Shown here piece after piece: positions 1 to 8,192 of a DNA stretch of 55,907 nt (positions within the stretch are counted from its first letter, which is position 1; the number at the start of each line of letters is the position of its first letter). The position numbers and the translations under genes are program-made. Under the pieces are notes generated by a model. The model was given only the letters and a program-made list of their open reading frames with translations, made no database searches and was not told the origin of the DNA. The stretch is from assembly GCA_964537555.1 (NCBI GenBank), contig CAZIAD010000018.1, positions 1 to 55,907 on the forward strand, written 5' to 3'. The stretch is from CAYRWR01 sp964537555. Lineage in GTDB: Bacteria > Spirochaetota > Brevinematia > Brevinematales > CAYRWR01.

Positions 1-949
1 TTTGACGGGCCCAGCTCCGGTCCCGAAAAGAACTGAATCCTTCCTGCCAGATTTTCTGAAAATTATGTTTGAGAATATTACCTTCATAAAAGCGGGATGG
101 ATTATTACTGCATCCAGTTATAGTCCCGTCACTCAATATAGAAGCGATGTTTATCCCCGCCCAGCAGGTAAAAGCATGATCCCTGACTTTCAGATCCTGT
201 TTAATGGGCATGTACCCCTCACAGGAGTAATTGACTGTCAGTCCCCTGGCTTTGAGTAAGGGGCGATTGGCTTCTATCCAGCTCAGGAGCTGCCGGGTCT
301 GGGCTGCATCCAGCATCATATCCGGATCAGAACGGGCGCGGCCGCTGGGAAAGATGCGAAACAAACGCCAGGAGGTGATACCGCAGTCCAGAAGTATATC
401 TGCAATCTGGGGCAGCTGATCCAGATTCCCGGGATAGATACAGCTCACCACATCTTTGTATACCAGCCTGGATTGACCCAGTAGCGTCAAAGCCCGCACT
501 GTCCTTTCAAAAGTACCGGGCCTGTTTCTGAGCCATTCATGCCCGGCTGCTGTCCCGTCCAGACTAATGGTCATACTGTACATACCCAGCTCTTCCATAA
601 GCTTCATCTTTGATTCATCCAGAATGTAGCCATTACTGACCATACCCCAGCGCCGATTATTGCGTTGTATAGCTCCGGCGATCCTAGGCCATTCCGGATG
701 GACCAGAGGCTCACCCCCGGTCAATATAAAGCTGAGTGAAGGGTCAAAAGTGGATGCCATGTAATCTATTATCTTGACCCAGCTATCTATAGACAGTTCT
801 GCCGACTGCATATCCCGGGTACAATCCGAACCACAATGCCTGCAGTCCAGATTGCATTGGCGAGTGATCTCCAGAAAGAGGTAGCGTAATGTGTGTTCAT
901 AGGCCTGAAGTTGTTTATACTTACGGTGTGCCCATTTTTTTATAGACAT
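1..949 (-). CDS. Radical SAM/SPASM protein of rSAM/lipoprotein system (partial)
   Basis: The frame begins at an ATG at 949 and stays open to the left edge, so the C-terminus is missing. The N-terminal region carries CNLDCRHC (Cys32, 36, 39), the CxxxCxxC that binds the radical SAM 4Fe-4S cluster, followed by the SAM-binding LTGGEP. Near the truncated end is a SPASM-type region with spaced Cys (YSCEGY, TCWAG, GCSNN) and the usual FYEGNI...F.KIW, which would hold auxiliary clusters. The start lies one base after the stop of the lipoprotein gene at 951, so the two are probably translationally coupled. This arrangement matches the rSAM/lipoprotein pairs known from Bacteroidetes and spirochaetes. 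The enzyme presumably modifies the lipoprotein or a neighbouring product; substrate and reaction are unknown. Confidence 0.88.
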   Translation of the reverse strand, partial: MSIKKWAHRKYKQLQAYEHTLRYLFLEITRQCNLDCRHCGSDCTRDMQSAELSIDSWVKIIDYMASTFDPSLSFILTGGEPLVHPEWPRIAGAIQRNNRRWGMVSNGYILDESKMKLMEELGMYSMTISLDGTAAGHEWLRNRPGTFERTVRALTLLGQSRLVYKDVVSCIYPGNLDQLPQIADILLDCGITSWRLFRIFPSGRARSDPDMMLDAAQTRQLLSWIEANRPLLKARGLTVNYSCEGYMPIKQDLKVRDHAFTCWAGINIASILSDGTITGCSNNPSRFYEGNILKHNFQKIWQEGFSSFRDRSWARQ

Positions 950-950
950 T

Positions 951-1301
951 TTAGTTCATTCTGATCTCTATATCCTGACCCACATAGGCATGATTTGTTT
1001 TGGAAATATATGTGCCATTTGTCGCACCATCTATATCATCTACTATTATCTCATATCCCAGGCCATTCTGCTCAGCAGGAAAAAAAACTCTGCCACTAGT
1101 GTCGGTAGTCTGAGAATCTATGACTATTTGATTGGTATGTAATGTGACCTGCAGATCAGGTATAGGCAGGCTGTTACCATCATCCACGGTAGTGACAGTA
1201 ATATCAGAGTAATCATAGGGAATCCCATAACAGGCTGATATGAGTAAAGTAAAAGAGCCGGTGACTATCCAGTGAAGGATTGATCTTAATTTTTTTAGCA
1301 T
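951..1301 (-). CDS. Small lipoprotein of rSAM/lipoprotein system
   Basis: This 116-residue protein has a short positively charged start, a hydrophobic segment and a lipobox ending at Cys24 (LISAC), so it should be lipidated and exported. The mature part starts CYGIPY, which fits the Cys-Tyr-Gly-x-Pro start I recall for lipoproteins encoded beside dedicated radical SAM/SPASM enzymes. It is followed by one beta-sandwich-like domain of the carboxypeptidase-regulatory type (SLPIPDLQVTLHTN, then DTSGRVFF). An AGGAG sequence sits 7 nt before the ATG. The downstream radical SAM gene follows after a single base. The protein may be the substrate of that enzyme or an anchor for its product; the sequence does not decide. 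Confidence 0.8.
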   Translation of the reverse strand: MLKKLRSILHWIVTGSFTLLISACYGIPYDYSDITVTTVDDGNSLPIPDLQVTLHTNQIVIDSQTTDTSGRVFFPAEQNGLGYEIIVDDIDGATNGTYISKTNHAYVGQDIEIRMN

Positions 1302-1362
1302 TTATGAACTCCTTTTTTAATACATTACTATATCATTGAGTGGAACAGATTTCAAATATCTC

Positions 1363-2148
1363 CTATTTTATTAAGTGAGGCAAATGGGTACTGATAAGGG
1401 GAATATTCACTCTGTCATCTATCATCCGCTGGTCATAGATAAAATCCTCATTGGGTACTATATTCCAGATATCCCCATGCAGCGCATTGAGTGCACTGGC
1501 GATCTCAAAAAAATTCCAGTGGTCATTGGCATCTATCATGTATAGGCCTTTTTCTTTATTCACTAAAGAAAGAAGAGCCAGAGCTGTATCCTCCAGGAAG
1601 GAACAGGCAGGGAGCCAGCGGGTAGAACAGGACACCTGGCCCTGCTCTTTCATGTTTTTATCGAAAAAGTCTATCATATTATTAGAACCAGGTGCCTTCC
1701 CGATCTGCCATCCCAGGCGGGCAATGATAGCATCCGGATTCTGATAGAACACTCTTTCTTCACTCATCCGCTTGACATAGCCATATCCTTCGGCTGCATC
1801 CGGCACAGAATCAAGGGTGTGGGGGCCTTTATTGTGGTCACTGAATACCATAGCGGTACTGGTATAGACCAGCCTGATGCCCAGTTCTTTACAGATCCAG
1901 GCCAGCTCGCTGGGCCACTCATAGTTGACCAGCCACTGTTCATTGTCCCGGCCGGTAGACTGTGAAGCAATAGCCAGGTGAAACAGGACATCAGGCCGGT
2001 GTCCTGAAACAAATGCCATCATGGAAGTATAATCATCTATTGGTACCCGGGACCTGTCCCAGGGGATGGCCTCATATCCCTGCTGGGCCAGGGTATTTAC
2101 CAGTACTTTACCCAGGGTGCCGCTGGCACCAGTGACGATTGCTTTCAT
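1363..2148 (-). CDS. RmlD-like NAD(P)-dependent epimerase/reductase
   Basis: A short-chain dehydrogenase of the extended type, 261 residues. The N-terminal GASGTLGK is the glycine-rich Rossmann loop for NAD(P), and YGYVK at about residues 142-146 is the YxxxK catalytic pair, preceded by the YTSTAMVF strand that carries the catalytic Thr/Ser. The overall pattern is closest to dTDP-4-dehydrorhamnose reductase-like proteins, and the length is slightly short for RmlD. It lies 12 bp after the Gfo/Idh/MocA oxidoreductase in the same direction, and both are probably co-transcribed with the transporter further upstream. A role in sugar or nucleotide-sugar modification is an inference from family and context. 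Confidence 0.75.
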   Translation of the reverse strand: MKAIVTGASGTLGKVLVNTLAQQGYEAIPWDRSRVPIDDYTSMMAFVSGHRPDVLFHLAIASQSTGRDNEQWLVNYEWPSELAWICKELGIRLVYTSTAMVFSDHNKGPHTLDSVPDAAEGYGYVKRMSEERVFYQNPDAIIARLGWQIGKAPGSNNMIDFFDKNMKEQGQVSCSTRWLPACSFLEDTALALLSLVNKEKGLYMIDANDHWNFFEIASALNALHGDIWNIVPNEDFIYDQRMIDDRVNIPLISTHLPHLIK

Positions 2149-2160
2149 AAAAACCTCTCT

Positions 2161-3075
2161 TTACTTAAATAAGGGACTCAGGCTCTGTTCCATATCCCAG
2201 GCTTGTTGTAGGCAATAAATGCCATCTGAACAGGTCACATCACCCGGCTCGTCTTTTTGTATGATATTTAAAATGTTCTTCATATATCTTTTATTGGCCC
2301 GGGCCCAGATATCACAGGGCCCGGAATATTCTCCTGCATTCATATTGTGACCATTCAGGGAGATCGGATCAAAATTCCACTGCCTTCCCGGAAAATAACC
2401 ACCGGCGGTATGCAGGTCTCCGGTCCGGCCTGATAGTAATAATTCTATTTTTATCCCTTCGCTGGAGAGGCGGTATTGCTCAATATGAATGGCTGTCTCA
2501 CCACATCTCATTTCCAGGTACAGTATATCACGGGCCTGGTCATAAAAATGGCTGATGTAGCTCATGTCCGGCCACACAAGCCTCAGCCAGGAATAGGGAT
2601 GTAGTGTCACATCTAAAAACCACTCCTGGGGACTCCGTTTCCGGGGGAAATCCAGGCCCAGCTTTAGAGTAACATCTGAAACCGACCCGATGCTGTTTTG
2701 CTGTATGAGGCGCCTGCAACACTGAAAGGTCTCTAAATGGGAAAAAGCCAGGTTTACAAACACCCCCTCCTGCTCATGTAGCCCTGAATACCTGTCTCCC
2801 CAGGCAAAGAGTCCCAGGGGCTTTTCGCAGAGTATCCATTTACCCTGTAAGGCAGCAATGTAGTCACCATGTGTTTCTGCCGGTGAGGCAATGATGATGA
2901 AATCCATTTCCATAAGATCCTGTACGTTTCTCACCGCAAGGGAATCTTCTTCACGGGCGATGCGCTCTGTCTTCTCCGGATCTCTGCCCAGAATCCTGTC
3001 CACCTGGTACCCCAGGCTCTTCATAGTCTGGATATGAAAACGTCCCCAGTTAGTCCCGATCAGTCCCGTCTTCAT
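2161..3075 (-). CDS. Gfo/Idh/MocA family oxidoreductase
   Basis: The 304-residue protein starts with a Rossmann fold (GLIGTNWGRFH) and has the family's central CEKPLG segment, where the Lys is the conserved catalytic residue (about Lys85). The C-terminal half is a beta-sheet domain with sugar-binding character. These enzymes oxidise or reduce sugars and sugar derivatives with NAD(P). It sits between a DMT transporter (40 bp upstream) and the RmlD-like reductase (12 bp downstream), which suggests a small unit for uptake or export and conversion of a carbohydrate-like compound. Nothing in the sequence fixes the substrate. Confidence 0.8.
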   Translation of the reverse strand: MKTGLIGTNWGRFHIQTMKSLGYQVDRILGRDPEKTERIAREEDSLAVRNVQDLMEMDFIIIASPAETHGDYIAALQGKWILCEKPLGLFAWGDRYSGLHEQEGVFVNLAFSHLETFQCCRRLIQQNSIGSVSDVTLKLGLDFPRKRSPQEWFLDVTLHPYSWLRLVWPDMSYISHFYDQARDILYLEMRCGETAIHIEQYRLSSEGIKIELLLSGRTGDLHTAGGYFPGRQWNFDPISLNGHNMNAGEYSGPCDIWARANKRYMKNILNIIQKDEPGDVTCSDGIYCLQQAWDMEQSLSPLFK

Positions 3076-3114
3076 TCTGCCTCCGCTGATATTGTATCAC
3101 ATCATAGCCTGGTG

Positions 3115-3999
3115 TCAAGGACCTGTGCTGCCCAAAACGACCAGAGCTACCCCCAGGAGCATGATGAGCACCGCTACTGCTTTCTGGCGTATGTCCTTTT
3201 CCCTGAAAAATATCCAGGAGAGGATGAGGGTGAATAACAAAGAGGTCCGCTTGACACTCATCATATAAGCCGCATTGACCATGGACATAGCCATAAAATG
3301 TGTCACTACCATGACTGATGCACTGAGGATCATACCTATCCATATCCCCGGCCTGTGAAAGGAAAATGTCTTTAAAGAGATCCTGCGGCTGAGTGCAAAA
3401 GTGATAAGCATACCCAGTCCCAGAATGAGAGTATAAAATGCCGAGACATTGGCCAGGCCTATACGTAGTATCATCATACGTCCCAGGACACCAGAAAGAG
3501 AAAACAGGATAGACACTATAAACATATAGACAGCGCCCTTTTCCCGGCCAAAATGGCGGAAGGGTGCCAGTATATCCTGGCCTTTTTTAAAAAACAGAAA
3601 ATAGGCCCCTACTGCCACCAGTAAGATCCCTCCAAAGGCAGGGAGACTGACCGGTTCATGCAGAATGAACCAGCTCGTGACAGGCAAAAGTACCGGGGTA
3701 AAAGCCAGCATAGGTACCGATACGGAGAGGGGACTGACTTTTAGGGCCAGAAAATAGAGTGTAAAGATAGCCAGATCTATAGGCAGGAGGATAGCCATGA
3801 TCCACCACACATCAGGCCTGAACAGCTGACTTAAGTCCAGGGGGCCTATAACTGTGAAATACAAAAAAATGATTATGCCCGAAAAGACCTGACTAAGGAC
3901 TAAGATCCAGAAGCTGTTGTTCTTGTCGGACAATAGCTTTATGAGTACATCCCTCAATGCCAGGGTCAGGGCTGAGACCAGACTCCAGACTACCCACAT
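3115..3999 (-). CDS. EamA/DMT-family transporter
   Basis: A 294-residue membrane protein with about ten hydrophobic segments arranged as two five-helix repeats, the usual EamA architecture and length. The first repeat begins at the N-terminus (WSLVSALTLALRDVLIKLLS) and the second near residue 150 after a hydrophilic linker. Basic residues close the C-terminal repeat (RTSLLFTLILSWIFFREKD). It probably sits in the cytoplasmic membrane and moves a small metabolite. It is the first gene of the run that continues into the two oxidoreductases. Confidence 0.82.
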   Translation of the reverse strand: MWVVWSLVSALTLALRDVLIKLLSDKNNSFWILVLSQVFSGIIIFLYFTVIGPLDLSQLFRPDVWWIMAILLPIDLAIFTLYFLALKVSPLSVSVPMLAFTPVLLPVTSWFILHEPVSLPAFGGILLVAVGAYFLFFKKGQDILAPFRHFGREKGAVYMFIVSILFSLSGVLGRMMILRIGLANVSAFYTLILGLGMLITFALSRRISLKTFSFHRPGIWIGMILSASVMVVTHFMAMSMVNAAYMMSVKRTSLLFTLILSWIFFREKDIRQKAVAVLIMLLGVALVVLGSTGP

Positions 4000-4090
4000 A
4001 GGCCTAACCGGCTGCTTACTGTAAATGCTGGCTGTATAGCAGATCCAAAATCACTTTTGAGTATATATACTGGATGACGATAGTTAAAAA

Positions 4091-4897
4091 TCACATGCCA
4101 TTCTTGGGTGTAGAGTGAGAAGAGTCTGCCTCCGAAGGGTATACCTGTAATATGCCCCAGGGAGCCTGTATCATATTATTGTCATGCATCGTCATGATGA
4201 TGGATTTACTTTTCAGGATATGGCCCAGGTATTCCCGGTTTTTTTTCTTGTCAGCAGCAAAACCTGAGGCCACTGCTTGAGAGATATTATTTCCGGTATA
4301 GAACTCATCCCCTACTATAATAAAATCAGAACCATCCCGGGAAAATTTCAGGACTGAAGATCCGGGGCTATGACTGCTGATATTTTCTACAGTGAATAGT
4401 TCATAGAGTTTTGTGCTGTCCGTGAAGGTCTGGATAGACTTATGGCTCTTGAGGAAAGCCGTCACTTCAGGTAAGCGGGAGTTATTAAGGATGGCTTTCA
4501 AGACTTGTTCATGCATGATGAAGCGGGCATTCTTAAAATGATGCAGGCAGCCGGCATGATCAAAATGTTCATGGCTCACTATTACATCAGAAACCAGGTC
4601 GGGATCAATATCCATCTCTTTTAAGAGCTCCAGGGGGTGCTTAAAGTCCAGCCCATACATCTGAATATAGCGGTCCTGTTCAAAACCCGTGTCTACCAGT
4701 ATAACCCGGGAGCCATACTTTATAACATAGAACATCCATCCAAAGGCCTCATTTCCGCTTATATTATCCCCGTCATAGATCTGATCGCGGGGAAACAGGG
4801 ATTGTCCATATTTCACTGCGTATATTTTCAGATCCTGTTGTGCAGGCTGACAGGCACTCATGATGACCCCCAGAAGTATTAAAGCTATCTTACGCAT
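4091..4897 (-). CDS. MBL-fold hydrolase lipoprotein
   Basis: The 268-residue protein starts with a lipoprotein signal ending at Cys16 (VIMSAC). It then shows a metallo-beta-lactamase fold: VILVDTGF near residue 70, the metal motif SHEHFDHAG with His109, His111, Asp113 and His114, and later FIIVGDEF giving the bridging Asp. The general look is that of N-acyl homoserine lactonase-like hydrolases, but an exported lipid-anchored form is less usual. The start overlaps the end of the upstream 881-residue membrane protein by 8 bp, so the two are coupled. No substrate can be named from the sequence. Confidence 0.82.
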   Translation of the reverse strand: MRKIALILLGVIMSACQPAQQDLKIYAVKYGQSLFPRDQIYDGDNISGNEAFGWMFYVIKYGSRVILVDTGFEQDRYIQMYGLDFKHPLELLKEMDIDPDLVSDVIVSHEHFDHAGCLHHFKNARFIMHEQVLKAILNNSRLPEVTAFLKSHKSIQTFTDSTKLYELFTVENISSHSPGSSVLKFSRDGSDFIIVGDEFYTGNNISQAVASGFAADKKKNREYLGHILKSKSIIMTMHDNNMIQAPWGILQVYPSEADSSHSTPKNGM

Positions 4898-7535
4898 GTT
4901 TCTTTATGAGGCGTATAAACAGAGGTATAGCCAGCCCATAACTGGCTACTCCTATAAAAAAGCTCAGGCTGAATCCTACATAAACAGAGATCATGAGAGA
5001 AGCTGTAGATGCCATCGAAGAAAAGGCACCGCTGATCCCGAACATAAGGGCACCGTATTCCTCCCCATCTCTCTGCTTGACCGCTTCTACGGCATGAGGA
5101 AAGGGCACACCCATTAAAAAGGTAAGAGGGAACAACAGCAGGGCAGACAGGACGATCTTTCCTGTAAAACCCCATGAGGCAAACAGGGAGAAGATCCAGT
5201 CCAGGCTGAACACATAAAGGAGAAGAATCGCGGGGATCAGTGACAGAGAGATGACCAGGGCCTTTTTCTTCCAGTTCCGGCTGAAGAAAGAACCGAGGCC
5301 GCTAAACAGGAGTAATCCCCCTAAAGTCACAGCCAGGGCATAGCTCGGATTACCAATAAAACGCTGGAAATACTGCATCATCACGATCTCGGTGAGCATA
5401 TATCCAAACCCGGTGAAGGCAAAAAACACGGTGGGCAGAGCCAGCTTATGCTTATGCTTGCGGTTCCGTATGATCATAAGTATCAGTACCGGGAGCAGGA
5501 GAAAGCCGGACAGGATCAATACTATTTTCATAAGGTCATTGATCTCTTTTTTATCCTTGTAGACATTATAAGGGAAGGGATTGTCATCATAGACAGGCCT
5601 GAGGTCCACTTCCACCGGATAGCCCGCTTTTTGCAGAAGTCCTTTGAGGACAGCATTGTCTTCTTCATTTAAAGCGGATTTTTTGACGTATATCTGGTAG
5701 GCTTTATTATAGGGATAATATTTTTTTATAAGTTCCAGATCCTGTTTGGACTGAAGATTATTGAGGACCTCTTCTTTAAATTCCTGGACCTCAAATACCG
5801 CAGGGAGATAGTCCATAAACAGGACGGGTTCCTGACGGATCAGCTGAGTCTCCAGATTATTGCGGATTTTATCCGGGGCTGCATACCAGGCTACTCCGGA
5901 ATAATTGGAGCTCATTTCTATACTGGACAGAAAATTATTATAAAGACGGATCTCTTTATTGTTAAAGGCATTTTTTTTGATCATCACAGTACGGAAGGCA
6001 TTACCTCCCCAGAAATCCCAGCTGAAGATCATGATGTTTTCTTCGGGTTTTTCTACTCCCAGGTTTTTCAAGGCCTGTACCCAGGTATTGATCATCTTGT
6101 AAAAGGCCAGTCGGGAACGGTGGTTGAGGATGATCTCTTCATAGACTATCATACCCCGGGGAGTCAGCCGGGTCAGCATCATTTCGGTGGCCTCTACAGT
6201 GTGGAAAAATTCAGGGGCCAGGGTGGAGATAGGGCCATGTTCCATGTGGATATTCATAAGAGTGATCATATCGTAGAGATTGGTCCGTGATTCCAGAAAG
6301 GCCCGTCCTTCTCCTTCATAGACACCCAGGTCTTTATAGGGATAATTGGCGAATTTGGCGAAGGGGCCGTCCTCCTGCATGGTGCGCAGTATAGTAGGAT
6401 TGATCTCTATCCCGCTGACCTGGGAACGGGTCAGCCGTTTAGCGGACTTTACAATACCGTCTGCGGACAGTCCGATGATAAATACTTTGGCATCATCCAT
6501 CCAGGGCACCCGGGGGTCCATATAGGCCCCGTTTCCCTGGCTCATGTTATCCAGCACTACCCCATTCACAGACATAAAGGTAGTACGCCCGTTACCAAAA
6601 TATTCTATACGCCCCATCAGATTATCTTCTGAGAGTAGAATGGGCTCTTTGGCTCCATATACTTTTTGAGCTGAATACATCACTTCCTGAGGGGAGCTGT
6701 TATAGAGCAGGTCGATCTGTTTGAGGTAGCCGATCTTATTCAGCAGATACTGGGCAGCCTTGCGGTCATAGTCTGAAGCTTCCAGAATGTAGGTACTGCC
6801 GGTATTACTGTAGGCTTTGTTAAAAATAGTGACTGCAAAATCTTTTAGTCGGGCATCCCCTTTATAAAACTCACTGATTGAAGGCATGATTTTCTTTTCT
6901 ACATCCTCCTGGCTGATCTGAGAGGGAATACTCATATTCCATACCAGCAAGGCGATGATGGCTATACTGAGTAGGCCTGATGAGAGAAATAAGACCCATT
7001 TCCACACAGGCTTTTTGAAAAAGAAGGCCAGATATGCCATAAACACAGCGGGCAGGATCATGATGAGGATGAGTGAACCTTCACTTTTAAAGATAGCTAC
7101 AAAGATCAAGGGGAATACTACCCCCAGGGCTGAAGCGATCAGATTAATAAAATAGACAGAGTTGCTATGAGCGTGGGAGAAAATACCGGAAATAATGATC
7201 GACCCAAAGATAAAGGGAAGGATCAGGAAGTAAGGATAGCCCATAGACACGATGTGCAGGATGTTATAATAGGATAGGACTATGCTTAAAATAAATAAGA
7301 CAGAAGCAATCAGCATGACACCTCTGTTTTTAAGCTTTATGAGGTAGAAACTGATGATGCTGCCCATAGCTATGCCCAGCATGGCAATGGTAATAACAAA
7401 TGTGGCTGTCAGGTAATGTGAGACATTGAGCAGCATATGGAAGAAGATCATCTCACTGGCAATAATAGCCATTGAAAATAAAAACATGGCTGTAAAATAC
7501 AGGACTTTTTTAGCTTGCTTTTTTGAATGCGACAT
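4890..7535 (-). CDS. Large spermidine-synthase-like membrane protein
   Basis: An 881-residue protein in three parts. Residues 1-205 contain about six to seven membrane helices. The middle part (about 210-650) is soluble and includes a Rossmann-like stretch (DDAKVFIIGLSADGIVKSAK, then VSGIEINPTIL) of the kind seen in spermidine synthase-like aminopropyltransferases fused to membrane domains. Residues 680-880 form a second block of six to seven helices. The canonical GGGDG loop of spermidine synthase is replaced by GLSADG, so polyamine synthesis is not assured. It overlaps the MBL lipoprotein gene by 8 bp. A membrane-embedded transferase acting on an unknown compound is the best reading. Confidence 0.68.
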   Translation of the reverse strand: MSHSKKQAKKVLYFTAMFLFSMAIIASEMIFFHMLLNVSHYLTATFVITIAMLGIAMGSIISFYLIKLKNRGVMLIASVLFILSIVLSYYNILHIVSMGYPYFLILPFIFGSIIISGIFSHAHSNSVYFINLIASALGVVFPLIFVAIFKSEGSLILIMILPAVFMAYLAFFFKKPVWKWVLFLSSGLLSIAIIALLVWNMSIPSQISQEDVEKKIMPSISEFYKGDARLKDFAVTIFNKAYSNTGSTYILEASDYDRKAAQYLLNKIGYLKQIDLLYNSSPQEVMYSAQKVYGAKEPILLSEDNLMGRIEYFGNGRTTFMSVNGVVLDNMSQGNGAYMDPRVPWMDDAKVFIIGLSADGIVKSAKRLTRSQVSGIEINPTILRTMQEDGPFAKFANYPYKDLGVYEGEGRAFLESRTNLYDMITLMNIHMEHGPISTLAPEFFHTVEATEMMLTRLTPRGMIVYEEIILNHRSRLAFYKMINTWVQALKNLGVEKPEENIMIFSWDFWGGNAFRTVMIKKNAFNNKEIRLYNNFLSSIEMSSNYSGVAWYAAPDKIRNNLETQLIRQEPVLFMDYLPAVFEVQEFKEEVLNNLQSKQDLELIKKYYPYNKAYQIYVKKSALNEEDNAVLKGLLQKAGYPVEVDLRPVYDDNPFPYNVYKDKKEINDLMKIVLILSGFLLLPVLILMIIRNRKHKHKLALPTVFFAFTGFGYMLTEIVMMQYFQRFIGNPSYALAVTLGGLLLFSGLGSFFSRNWKKKALVISLSLIPAILLLYVFSLDWIFSLFASWGFTGKIVLSALLLFPLTFLMGVPFPHAVEAVKQRDGEEYGALMFGISGAFSSMASTASLMISVYVGFSLSFFIGVASYGLAIPLFIRLIKKHA

Positions 7536-7670
7536 CTCATTCCTCTCATGTATATGGATTTGGGTTTTTACATTTTATATTTATTGATTATATTTAGCAA
7601 ATAAAGAAATAAGACTTGCGGAATCCGTAAAGGATTGTAAAATTATGATCAGGCACTTTAGGAGGGGAAA

Positions 7671-8192
7671 ATGTACAGGTATCTGTTTTTAATTGTATTT
7701 GCAACATCCCTGGCTTTTACAGAAGATCTGGGTACAAAAAACTATTCCAGAGAATATATCATAGATCAGAGATTCTCAGTGGATCTGGAATATATGGGAA
7801 AGACCCAGGTCAAGGTATTTAAATACAAAACCTCACTGGGAATCGATAATATAGTGGTCCACATCAATTCATCCAAAAGAGGAGAAGAATTTCTGGCTAT
7901 TGCTTCATTTGGAAAATTACTGAGGATCAACGGCCTAAGATTTGATGACCTCAACGGAGACAAGGTCAAAGACCTGATCATTATGTCTACCTTTATCTCT
8001 CAAAATGAGCCTTATGTATCTCAACCGGTATTTGCCTATGATGCCTATGTACAGACTGAGAACGGCTTTGTCAATGTAGATCTGGCTGAGGCAGAGATAC
8101 TGAGCCGTCTGACCGGGGCCCGCAGTATTGAGCAGGCTGTGACATATATACAGGATCACTGTTCCAAAAAAAATATCTTATTGAAAAACTAG
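7671..8192 (+). CDS. Secreted protein with FG-GAP-like motif, function unknown
   Basis: A 173-residue protein with a clear signal peptide (MYRYLFLIVFATSLAFTEDL). The mature part is beta-rich and contains FDDLNGDKVKDLIIMS, which resembles the calcium-binding D.NGD...D.. loop of FG-GAP/VCBS repeats, present once only. AGGAGG lies 7 nt before the ATG. The stop overlaps the stop of the convergent CotH gene by 4 bp. I do not recognise a family; a periplasmic or surface protein is the most that can be said. Confidence 0.7.
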   Translation: MYRYLFLIVFATSLAFTEDLGTKNYSREYIIDQRFSVDLEYMGKTQVKVFKYKTSLGIDNIVVHINSSKRGEEFLAIASFGKLLRINGLRFDDLNGDKVKDLIIMSTFISQNEPYVSQPVFAYDAYVQTENGFVNVDLAEAEILSRLTGARSIEQAVTYIQDHCSKKNILLKN

